A stretch of 21,091 nucleotides of DNA from Cyclostephanos tholiformis (Eukaryota > Bacillariophyta > Thalassiosirophyceae > Thalassiosirales > Thalassiosiraceae), in the NCBI GenBank assembly GCA_036939975.1, contig JALLPB010000186.1, positions 1-21,091 on the forward strand, in the 5' to 3' direction. The notes under the pieces were generated by a model. That model was not told the DNA's origin and did not search any database. It was given only the letters and a program-made list of their open reading frames with translations. Position numbers and translations under genes: made by a program. This document shows, piece after piece, positions 1-9,626 of the stretch (its first letter is position 1; each line of letters opens with the position of its first letter).

Positions 1-54
1 TGGCAATGGCAATGGCAATGGCAATGGCAATGGCAATGGCAATGGCAATGGCAA
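1..54. repeat. (TGGCAA)9 hexanucleotide microsatellite
   Basis: Nine perfect copies of TGGCAA run from the first base of the window, which therefore opens inside the array, so the true length is unknown. Shorter GGCAATGG fragments recur nearby, at about 259-270. No reading frame can be argued for the tract itself. Confidence 0.95.
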
Positions 55-99
55 TAGGGTGAGTTGTCATGGCTTTCCTGTCTATAGGCTACGGTGGTA

Positions 100-600
100 A
101 TGATGATGATGACAGCATCATCACCATCATCATCATCATCAGGTTTCATGAGGCTACTTCCCCCCTCTGCTGTCTCCCCTTTCTCCCCCCACCTTCCTTA
201 CACACCCTTACATTGCTTGTTCTGTCCTCCCAATTTAGTTTTTTCCAGCAGCCCAGCATTGGCAATGGTGGCATCCTTGTCAATGTCATCGTATCATCAT
301 CATAGTTATGTCTCTCTTCATCATGCTCCTCTCTCCCCATCTCCCTCAACTTGTCCCCCGCACACCCTTCCATTTCCCATTGATTCCTCCCAATTGAGCT
401 GATTGTTATATTTCTAGGTCATTTGGCAGCATGGCATCGGCATCAGCGGTGTCGTTTGCCTTTTGTCATGCCCCCCCCCCCATGCAAGCCAATTTCTCCC
501 TTTCCTTTCACCTCCATTGCTTGCCCCCATATTTCCCATTGCATCCTCCCACCTCTCCCAGGTACCATTTGTTGGTTGACTGTTATTTTTCTGGGCTGGC
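100..600. repeat. Pyrimidine-rich diverged tandem repeats with ATC/CAT microsatellites
   Basis: Three degenerate copies of a roughly 150-bp unit can be aligned by eye at about 160-300, 310-450 and 450-600. Each has a C/T-rich stretch, then a CCCATTG..TCCTCCCA-like core, then a T-rich tail reaching GGCA/GCATGGC. The first copy carries CACACCCTTACATTGC and the second CACACCCTTCCATTTCCC. Short (ATC)n/(CAT)n runs lie at about 100-140 and 285-302, and a poly-C run lies near 472-482. Short open frames here are low-complexity and not credible genes. Confidence 0.5.
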
Positions 601-718
601 GGAGCAGATGGCCATGCCATTCCCACCATACTTCTCAGAAAAAAATCAAAAAATTGGCTTTTTCCAGGACTACTGCTCGGAAACATATGATGTCAGAACA
701 CAGTGCTTGACACTCTGA
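601..718 (+). repeat. Isolated unit of the 2.0-2.8 kb satellite
   Basis: This segment contains GATGGCCATGCCATTCCC, AAAAATTGGCT, a TCCAGGACT segment, GAAACATATGAT and ACACAGTGCTTGA in the same order as the satellite units at 2000-2840 (for example ACCATGCCATTTTCCCC, AAAAATTGGCTGAAGTCCTGG, ACACAGTGTTTGA). It sits directly before R1, as the satellite array sits directly before R2. This suggests that satellite plus R element was once duplicated as a block of about 2.1 kb. Confidence 0.55.
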
Positions 719-729
719 ATAAAGATGGA

Positions 730-2000
730 AGGGCATTTTTGTAGCTAAATGGGACATCCAACTTGCTAATGGCTTTCAGGTATCTACTTTCACCAACTTA
801 TGTATATGAAACAAAAAAATTTTCATGTTTCCTTTTTTGTGTCAAATTCTTCCGTCCCAGAGAGAAAATCCATTAGGGTACATCTTATCATGGACAAAAA
901 CATGGATTTTCTTGTCTTCTTCCATTTTTTCATATTTTTGTACACAAAAATCCTATCCATATGGTATATAAATACCTAATATTTTCTGTCTTTCTTCTCT
1001 ATATTGTTCAAATTGCTCCCCAAAAACAACAAGGAAGATGCAGTCTATTTTTTTAAAGCCCTGTACATATGTAGGAGTGAAACCAGAAATATTGGAATCT
1101 ACATGCTATACAAAACAGTATGTAGGGTTTTCATTCGAATCCCTCAAGACATTCTCCAGCAAAAACATAACTCACAACCAACACACCACCCTCCAGCACT
1201 CCAATTCAATAGGTAAGTCCGATTGCCATATGTCAAGCAATAGTCTACAATCTTCACAACATGGCAATATAATTTTCTTATGTGAAACTAACATAATTCT
1301 TTATTTTGTTGACTATTTTACTTGAGTTAGCTGTGCGGTGTCCTGGCAAAAATGGTGAGTTTTGTAATTTATTCCTCATGCTTTTTTGTTCCACCGAATC
1401 AAAACAATGTACACTATATCCAGCTATCCAGAGATTATATTTTTCCAGTGCCACCCTAGTCCTCATTCCTCATGTATTTTGGCTTAGTTTTGGACAGGGG
1501 GGGGGTCACCATGGTTGCCATGTTTCACGGTATGGTGGGTTGTGTTCATTAGGTTATGCATCATATCATACCATAGACAGAGTAGGCTTAGTAAAAAAAA
1601 TTTACGAATAAATTCGATAGTAATTTTTTGCAGTTGCACCATCCAGATTAGTTCAGAAAGGTGCAAAGCATAATTGTTTTTCACATGAAAATTGTAAGAA
1701 ACAAACTTCACACCCATACAAATTCGAAAATGAATATGGCTTTTTACAATCTCACATATGTACATTTATGTATAAACTGGTATGATAATTTTCTTGCTCC
1801 CTTGTTACAAAGCTAGGAATTAATACTAATTTTAACTATTTGCCTATTTTAGGCTCAATTAATATATCTTAAGATAAACCTTACATCCCCTTCTAATAAG
1901 TTTAAAATGACCTAACAACTGGGGCATGGCAGTATGATATTTGACGTCCCATCAATATAGTCTTGCTGGGTGCTTCTGATATGTTTGGATCACTAGGCCA
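730..2000 (+). repeat. Dispersed element R, copy R1
   Basis: This is the first of three diverged copies of an element of about 1.3 kb. It aligns collinearly with R2, 2110 bp downstream. Shared segments include GCTAAATGGGACATC near 749, CTACTTTCACCAACTTATG, GAGAGAAAATCC, GGAAGATGCAGTC, CACCCTCCAGCA, AACAATGTACACTA, a G-run followed by the CACCATGG/TTGCCATG motif, TTGCACCATCCA, GGTGCAAAGCATAATT, TACATCCCCTTCTAATA and AAATGACCTAAC. No protein-coding frame of significance spans it. Its boundaries are estimates because I saw no clean terminal repeats or target-site duplication. Class is unknown: a non-autonomous transposon, a retroelement fragment or a duplicated non-coding gene are all possible. 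Confidence 0.7.
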
Positions 2001-2840
2001 AAATAGAATGTTCACCAGATTTGTTCTACACATTTACAAGGTGATTGACATCTATCATTCATTTGCTGTGGATGGCCAGATGGATCCATCACCATGCCAT
2101 TTCTACCACACTTATTGTGGGTACTTTCAGATAATTGGCTGATATCTGGAACTGCAGCATGGAAATATATGATATTGAAACACAGCTCTGAACCAACATA
2201 TGATGGTCACCAGATGTGTTTCACACATATTCAAGGTTGACATAATTCATATGCTGTGGATGGCCAGATGGATCTATCACCTGAATCTGAAAATTGGCTG
2301 AAGTTCTGGAACCTGGAATTTTGTTGCTTAGAAACATATGATACCATAGCACAGTGTTTGAGGCTAAGAACCAACGTGGAATGATCTCCAGATGTGTTTC
2401 AGTCATATACAAGGTGATTGACATCATTCATATGCTTAGGGTAAATTCAGAAAACTGGCTTAAATCCAGAATTACTGCATGGAAATATATGATACTGGAA
2501 CACAGTGGTTGAATCTCTGGGCCAACATATGATGGTCACTAGATGTGTTTCACACATATACAAGGTGATTAACATCATTCATATGCTGTGGATGACCAGA
2601 TGGATCTATCACCATGCCATTTTCCCCACACTTGTTTGGACCGAATCTAAAAATTGGCTGAAGTCCTGGAACCTCTTAGTCTTAGAAACTTATGATCCAT
2701 ATACCATAGCACAGTGTTTGAGGCTCAGAACCAACATGATGGAATGATCTCTAGATGTGTTTCAGTCATATACAATGTGATCAACATCATTCATCATCAG
2801 AAGTATCACCATGCCCCATATTGTCTTCAGATCACGCTAA
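2000..2840. repeat. Satellite array, about 150-210 bp units in a two-type order
   Basis: A core CCAGATGTGTTTCACACATATACAAGG-like motif, followed by GTGATTGACATCATTCATATGC and often GGATGGCCAGATGGATCTATCACC, starts near 2015, 2210, 2389, 2539 and 2751, giving spacings of 195, 179, 150 and 212 bp. Units at 2015, 2210 and 2539 read TTCACCAG or GGTCACCAG/GGTCACTAG with TTCACACAT or a variant (type a). Units at 2389 and 2751 read GATCTCCAG/GATCTCTAG with TTCAGTCAT (type b). The last four alternate a-b-a-b, which suggests duplication of a dimer. The variable lengths come from internal deletions. Short open frames inside the array are by-products of the repeat. Confidence 0.75.
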
Positions 2841-4160
2841 ATGGGGCATTTTCAATGCTAAATGGAACATCAAGTCTGATAATGGGTTCAAGGACGTACT
2901 TTCACCTACTTATGCATGTGAAATGAAAAAAATGTCCCAAAATTCCTATTTTGCATCATCTGCCTATGTCCCCGAGAGAAAATCCCACAGGTATGTCTTA
3001 TTATTGAAGAAAATATCAATTTTCTCATCAACTTTTTTCACGTTTTCATGTAGAAAAATCCTATACTTGTATTACATATATATTTAATAATTTTGGACAT
3101 CTTCCTCTTTCTTAATCAAATTTGCTTCCCAAGAACACCGTGGAAGATGCCGTCTTTTTTCATACGAAAGCCCAATGTATGTAGGCGTGAATTTTTGAAA
3201 GAAAAAATCTGTGTCTATCTTTGATACTAAACCCTACGTATGTTGGGCTTATATTTTGAAAGCCTGTGACCAATGGCGGAGTCTCAACAACCAACTGCCA
3301 TTGCACACCAAAAAACACACAACTTACAAAAAAACATAGAACATGACCATCATGGTCCCCCCCCCCCTGCCACCCTCCAGCATCTCTAATTTTTAAGGTG
3401 AGTCTGATCGCTGTACATCGCACGATTGATATTGATTGTCGCAACATGGTGATATATATATTTTTGGTACAACTAACTATTTCTTTATTTTATGGACTAT
3501 TTTCTACAGGCAGCAGCTTGGCGCGCTTGCTGACTAAAGGTGAGTTTTTTAAGGGTAATTCTCATGCATTTTCATGGCCGCTGTATTGTAACAATGTACA
3601 CTAACCCCAGCTATCCATTGATTTTTGTTGCCTATGAGATTTAGTCTTCATCTATTTTTGGCTTGGTTTTGGGGGGAGGGGAGGGTTGCCATGGTCACCA
3701 TGTTTTCAAGAAGGTAGGTATTGTAGCTGCACCGGGTAAGTGTACTGATAGAGTATCCTAGTTAGAGTAAAAATGAATACTTATGCAAAAAAACTTTTTA
3801 AGTGTAATAATATAGACGCACCATCCAAATTAGTTTGGATGGGTGCAAAGCATAATTATTTCTCACATAAAAATTGTGAGAAACAATTATGCTTCGCACC
3901 CATCCGTGGTTTTTTGTTTCACACATACACAAGAACTAGTATTTTTTTGTTGCTCCCCTCTACATACCTTGGAATCAATACAAATTCGAGTTTTTGTCTT
4001 TTTTAAACCCAACTAATACATTTATAAAAATGTTACATCCCCTTCTAATATTTGTAAAATGACCTAACTATGGGGGACATAGCAGTATGATGTTTTATTC
4101 CCATCAATATCATCTTGCTGAGCACTTCTGATTATGTTGCCACTTGCCACAAAGTAGGCC
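2840..4160 (+). repeat. Dispersed element R, copy R2
   Basis: This is the second copy of the R element, in the same orientation as R1 and probably the most complete. It contains two near-palindromic motifs at 3171-3185 and 3232-3247, a C-run near 3359, splice-like signals around 3381-3541, a G-rich run near 3670-3682 followed by GTTGCCATGGTCACCATG, a long hairpin at 3837-3905, and the end block TACATCCCCTTCTAATA...AAATGACCTAACTATGGGG at about 4032-4076. R1 and R2 align throughout with many substitutions and small indels, so the duplication is old. No intact open reading frame was found. Confidence 0.7.
3837..3905. other. Long imperfect hairpin inside R2
   Basis: The arms are 3837-3866 and 3876-3905, 30 nt each, with a 9-nt loop. 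Twenty-eight of 30 positions pair as Watson-Crick. The two remaining positions are A/C mismatches in a plus-strand transcript but G-U wobbles in a minus-strand transcript, so minus-strand RNA could pair over all 30 positions. The same place in R1 (about 1659-1718) and R3 (about 7814-7885) keeps the GGTG..CACC outer arms with more mismatches. Confidence 0.85.
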
Positions 4161-7100
4161 AAAGTTCTGCCCTCCCCTGTGAGTGTACTATTCAAAATCT
4201 TAAAGGACTCACAAAATGCTCTGCTACTGTATTCAGACAGACGTTTAGTCATTTGCTGGTTGGTGTGCATTTAAGGCAGTTTTGAACTCTTTCTTCACAT
4301 AATGACTCATCACATCTGGGTGGAATCAAGAAGCTGCCAAGGAGGCAAATGACATGTTTAATTTGTTGAATGTATCAAAGGAGCTAATGCTGCCACTACT
4401 TTAAGGGCATTGGAAGACACAATGATGGAAGATGGAGCATATGCAAATCATGTAGGTGGAATGACACCCATACCACCAGATATTACAAGCAGTATGTCTT
4501 GAATCCTTCATAATATGAATCCCTTCCATCCAGTCATGTCTTCTACACAAAGTCTGGTAAGACTCCTCTTGTGAGGCTGTGGCCATTCCAACTGTTGTCT
4601 GTTATGACAGCCCAGCACTTGAATTGGTCCACTCATTGCACAAAAGACAAAGTCGGACAACAGCCAGTTCTCTTCTTTGAGAGGAGAATTTCAAACTAGC
4701 TAGGTATTTCAACATTGGCTGTTGCTGCAATGCCCTATTCTTCTCAGTTGCTCAGGAAATATGTTTCATATCAAACTTCTGCCAGTCAAATACCCAAAGT
4801 TTGATTGCAAGTTGGACAATTAGTTAGTTCTTGAGATATCAGCGCCAACACCATGCCTGACAAGATAGAGGTGTCAATTCATTCCTTTGTATTTAGATAC
4901 ACAATGTTGCTGTCTTCCTTGGTGCTGTTGCCCTCACAAGTTGGATGGCAGAACACTCTTCCTCAGCCTTCAAACAGAAAAGCATATGAGATGGAAGAAG
5001 GGCAAGACATGTACTCAGGCCTCTTTTGCATCTGCCCTTTGGACATGGAGTCCAAGGACCCTGCCAACCTTGCATTGATCTCCTAACATCAACATTGAGA
5101 GTTATTGGGACAGTAGCAAAGACTTAGTTTGAATCACATCCATGTAATGTGTGTCACTTATGGTGATGAGAATAGTGGTTCCCATATTGGTGTCCCATTG
5201 CATCCCAAGATTCTCATGTTGATTCGGGATACGGATGCATTATTTCTTGGATTGACACCATTTAGAAGTGACTTTCTTGACTATGTGGCATGTCCAATCC
5301 CCATACAGGATGTTACTCTAAGGTCAACATTGTCATTGGTATCAGAATGACACTACAAAAAATACATATACAAATGGTTGATCAGTAGTCTATCTTCCAT
5401 GTGTATCGTATCATTTGCCTCAGATGGATGTCTGTTTATTTTCACCACAAACTAACCATCAAATTTCATCATGATTCTATCATGATGATATTGAAAACCT
5501 CTGAGGTGAAAATACAGATTGAATGGAGAAAGCTTAACCTACCCATTGTATTTGACTCATTTGCCTTGGCTTCTTCAATGCACTCTGGCTTAGAATGTCA
5601 CACCCTTCTCAATGTCATTGATTTCTTTCCAGACAATAACCTTCAAGATTTATCAATTTTGCACCCTTGAGGGTCACCGGTCCCAAACACTACACAGATT
5701 TCTGTGGTCTGTATGTTGGAACATCAGAGAATGAAACCTTTTCTACACCTCAGAAGGAATTTTGGGTGTTAACATATATCACATCCAAGACTTGATGCAT
5801 GAGTGCTGTTGGAGCTCCTGAGGTTGGAAAAGATGATGATGACAAGAACGCTCAAGATGACAAAGCTAGTGTGTTATAGGGAGGAGGTCATGGAATGCCA
5901 CAGGCAAGGGGTGTGGTTTCAGGTGTATGTGGAAAAAGGAGGAACAGGCCGGGGGGAGTCCCAGGGAGGTGATCAAACAAGGCTACTTTGACGAGGCCAC
6001 CCTTGGTCATTGCAAGACTCTCATGGTGGAACACAACAACAATGAGTTCTGCATACATTGTTGCCATGACTCAAAGTGCATATGTAAGATCAACTCATGG
6101 CCCGGTCAAGACATTCGTCCAGGATGACCCAACTACCGGAAGGTTGACTGGCAATGGAAGAGCTTCATATCCACCAAGCCTTTCTCTTGCTAATGTAAAG
6201 TGAAGCATTGGGTTGACAATGTCAACAATCAATATCATGACCGAATTGGTTAGGAGAAGGTACGGAGGACAAGGTGATGGTGGGCAATGCACCAATTACT
6301 TTTTTTCAGCTCAGTGACTGAAGTGAATGTGGTGCACAATTTTTCCAGAAACTCTTGCTGTAGCTGATAAAGAACACTCTGGATGCAACCAGTGGTGGCT
6401 CCAGTAATGTTAGGAGGGCTCTGAATGTGAATCATAGGCTGGTGAAGTGAACAAATGAATGGGGGAAGGTAGAATCTGGATACCCGTCAGTGTAAAAGAG
6501 TGTTGACCAACTACATTTGTCTGAGGAGCCATGGATGCCAGAATAAGTGCAGGACATACTGCTCCTGTGAACCCTGTTCAATGCCTCTGTGTACTGGTTG
6601 CTCTGCTCCCCATTGTAAAGAGGACGTATACTAGGTTTTACTTATGTATTGTTTGAGATTTTGGATTTTGCCCTAAAAATGGCCTCTAGTACTGTATCTT
6701 ATGCTAGCGCGCTATCTTGAGTACCAAGATTTTTGAATGGTAAGTCTGTAGGACTATGTCTTGGGGTATGAAACTTCACTTTTCATGTCGGGCAAGTGAC
6801 TTTGAAGCCTGGTAACTATATGGCACCTTCAGGTACCAACTGGTACTTGAAACGTCCTCATCCATCAAATATTGACGGAGATATCTGGTCAGATAGGTGG
6901 TTGATTTGTGGTTGGACTTGGGTTTGACAGAGTTGTGGTGTGTGTGCCTGGATAAAAAGGGTAGTAAAAAAGGGGTAAAATGCAATCAGAGAAATCAACC
7001 ATGGTGGCCAGCATTGTCATATGGCCACTATGGAGCCACACTCCTGGCAATAAAGGATACAACAATCAACAAACATAATATGCGATGGGCCTGTATCATT

Positions 7101-7545
7101 AAAAATGATCATCGTGACAATGACAATGTGCACCAACAATGCAATAACAATGAAACATTCATGGGTACCATTTGGCCCACTGGACAAATTTGATATTGCC
7201 AACACTGCATTATTGGTCACATAGATGTTGGCAATGAGGGGGGGCAGGGGGGGGCATTGAGAGGGAGAGTTGGTGGAGTATTGCATACACTACAGATGGT
7301 GTGGAGTTAGGGTTACAGAGTTTTTGTCAATGCAATGTGTGTGCTAGTACACATAATAACTTCACCAAAGAAAAGTATGGTATGACCACCATGTAAATAT
7401 CTACATAAACTAATTTAGGGGTGAAGAACACGATGGTGCCCCTCAAAATTGATGGGGGGGGGTAATGGGGAAAGGTTATTTGTATTTTTAGGGTGCTGGA
7501 CTTAGAGGGTCCCTATATTGATGACCAACAAGGAGATATTCAATA
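4160..7545. other. Gene-free AT-rich stretch with unassigned coding-like relics
   Basis: About 3.4 kb lies between R2 and R3 with no convincing intact gene. Several plus-strand stretches read like broken coding sequence. Positions about 4363-4491 give an open stretch containing ALEDTMMEDGAYANHVGG and GMTPIPPDITSS. Positions 4853-5086, 5129-5350 and 5927-6127 are short open frames with mixed, non-repetitive amino acids. I recognise no reverse transcriptase, integrase, transposase or helicase motif in any of them. G-rich runs occur at 7238-7254 and 7454-7462. The stretch is best described as old intergenic or transposon-derived DNA. Confidence 0.4.
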
Positions 7546-8850
7546 TCAGGCAACAAAATGACCATCATCAGAAACAGACAGCAAGGTGTTATTCAAGGGA
7601 CATGACAAAGATGAACTCTCATGCCCCTAGGTTACTAGCTCATTTTTAAAATTTTATAGTGCAATAATAAGGGATTTTTATTAATATTAGTTCAGCTTAA
7701 CTAAGTCGTAAGATCGAATTTGGTACTAATTCTTATCTATTTAGAGAATGTGCAACGGACTTATTTATATCGATTCCTGCATACTTGTAGAAACCTTTTT
7801 TTCAGCTTCATTTTTGGATGGGTGTGCAGCATTTTCATTTCTCTCAATTTTCATGTAAGAACAATTACACTTCACACCCATCCAAACCAATTCAGATGGA
7901 GTGACTATCTACATTTAACACTTGTTTTTTTCTAAAAGTTTTTATTTTACCAAGTCTAAACTATGATACTATGATACTTACCTGCACAAAACAGGATACT
8001 CGATACCAACCTTCCTGAATACATGGCAACCACGGCAACCCCCCCCCATGTCTGAAATCAAGATGAATCTCATTAAATACAAGGGCAGCATTGGCAAATA
8101 AAGTTTAAGAGTCCGCTGTTGGTCTCAGCTGATTCAAATAAAACCCTACATACATAGGGTTTGGTATAAAATATGTGAATAAAAGTGAAAAGGATGGAAA
8201 AACTAAATTGTGATCTCTTAGATCGAGGTGATGTAATGCTAAAGAAAATTTTGCCCATCAACCAAAACAAGTGGTCAAGTGGATGACAAACTGCCCACAG
8301 TCAATATCTGCAATTGACAACGGACAGGTCGTGGTCAGGAGGGCCTGTAGCCATGGTATATCTTCTACTGAGATGCATAATAAGAGATGTAAAGGGTACA
8401 GGCAATCATCCTATTGGCATCAATGATGCTGTCAGAAGCCGCCAATCGACATGGTGGAAGAGCATCAGGAGAAGTAGGATGTGATCTCTACTGATGTGGT
8501 CTGGCCTGTGCTTGGCAAGCAGTTCCTAGTATTTAAACACGAGAAACTGGCACAGATTCTGCACTTTCAAGGGGGAACTTGTGGCCCCATTTCTCGTGCT
8601 GAATATGACTTCCTGTCAAGATTGAAGGCCAGATTCCACTATTTGGCACAATATGGACTCTGATTTTGTTCTTTCAAAATCACTCCTACTTACGTAGGGT
8701 TCTCATATTAAATAAGACTGTATCTTCCTTGTGGAAGAATATTGAATGTTGAACCCAATATTTTTATTTTTTTCATCTATTGCAATTTGTAGCATGTGGG
8801 ATTTCTCTTTTGGGACATAGAAAGTTGTCCCAAAATAAGAAATATCAAAT
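7545..8850 (-). repeat. Dispersed element R, copy R3 (inverted, rearranged)
   Basis: The reverse complement of this segment aligns with R2. Its 5' part, TGTCCCAAAAGAGAAATCCCACA (about 8820-8797), matches AGAGAAAATCCCACA of R2. Next come GGAAGATACAGTC, both near-palindromic motifs (8685-8699, 8144-8159), GACCAACAGCGGACTC, GGGGTTGCCGTGGTTGCCATG near 8024-8048, a GTAAGT donor-like site near 7980, the GGATGGGTG hairpin, and the final ACCTAGGGGCATG...CTTGCTGTCTGTTTCTGATGA block near 7565-7635. Relative to R2 it lacks the part matching about 3305-3635, which includes the splice-like micro-exon, and it carries an extra segment of about 470 bp at roughly 8190-8665. Ends are approximate. Confidence 0.65.
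8190..8665. other. Extra segment of about 470 bp within R3
   Basis: Sequence on both sides aligns to contiguous R2 sequence near 3210-3225, so this is either an insertion in R3 or a deletion shared by R1 and R2. It contains a 60-codon plus-strand open frame (8481-8663) with mixed, non-repetitive composition, including CGPISRAEYDFLSRLKARF. I do not recognise the protein. I did not find clean inverted termini or a target duplication at the edges. Confidence 0.45.
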
Positions 8851-9626
8851 AATAATAGGTAATATATCAAGATAAAAAGGTAAAATTGACCGTTTAGATC
8901 CATTTAAAGGCTCATGTGCCCAATTCAGGGGCTTGTATGACCCAGCTACCACCATTTTAATGTAGTAAAGGGCGTCGTTCTGCTTCTGAATATGTTTATT
9001 CAAAGATACATAAGTAAATTTGAAAATACCCATTGTACTTGCAGCTAGTTTTGAATATGGCATACATTTGAATTTAGCATTCCCCCCTTTTCTCAATCTA
9101 TCTCCCCCCAAAATCCCATGAACCCATTGTGCTAAAGATTGAGAGACTAGACACTTTGTCAGTCAGTGGCAAAGCCCCCATTGGCGTGTTAATGTAAAAA
9201 GGATTTTGTGAATGTTGGGTCTACCAGGATGATAAATCATCTGGATCTGGAAGCATGGTGCAAATCAACACATTTTGAGCATTAGCTATAAGTTTGCATC
9301 ACCTGTGTCTTGTAATTGCCACAAAGAGGACTGTTGCCACAGCATAAAAGTTGTTGCTCTCCTAGTACCACTTGATTTTTACAAGTTTTCTCACCGTCAA
9401 AATGTAGAGGATTTAGCAACATAAAAGTGTAATGGGATAAAGAGATTTTCCAATTTTGATTCTGCCCTCAGCATAGCTGAAGCAATGCAAAAAAGGAGAG
9501 TCGTGATGATGTGACGTGCTGCAGGGGAAAGGACAAACTCTATGCATTCTAAGAGTATCGTAAGAGCGATAACTTTTCTGGAAAAATCGCAAACTTAATG
9601 AGTAAAGTAGTTTATTTGTCCCCCTG
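8850..9626. other. Gene-free flank between R3 and gene A
   Basis: About 780 bp of AT-rich sequence has no supported gene, no recognised repeat and no RNA gene. A candidate AATAAA signal on the minus strand at 9616-9611 lies 11 nt past the stop codon of gene A and could serve its 3' end. The change from repeat-rich to gene-dense DNA falls in this stretch. Confidence 0.5.

Noticed and set aside
69..718. Several open frames of 75-102 codons near the left edge
   Set aside because: They consist of low-complexity sequence from microsatellites and pyrimidine-rich tandem repeats, overlap each other on both strands, and have no recognisable protein features.
2000..2840. Regularly spaced repeats as a possible CRISPR array
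   Set aside because: Units are 150-210 bp, diverged and of varying length, in a eukaryotic context with introns. There are no short identical repeats with unique spacers and no cas genes.
3837..3905. Hairpin as a bacterial-type terminator
   Set aside because: The context is eukaryotic, no gene ends upstream and no U-run directly follows the stem. It is conserved as part of the repeated element instead.
730..4160. R1 and R2 as the two LTRs of one retrotransposon
   Set aside because: The interval between them is satellite with no gag/pol remains. The copies are strongly diverged, and a third copy is inverted 3.4 kb away. No TG...CA ends or primer-binding site were seen.
7017..7286. 89-codon minus-strand frame with a hydrophobic stretch
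   Set aside because: An overlapping plus-strand frame of similar length exists. There is no start context, domain or splice support, and the G-rich run at 7238-7254 falls inside it.
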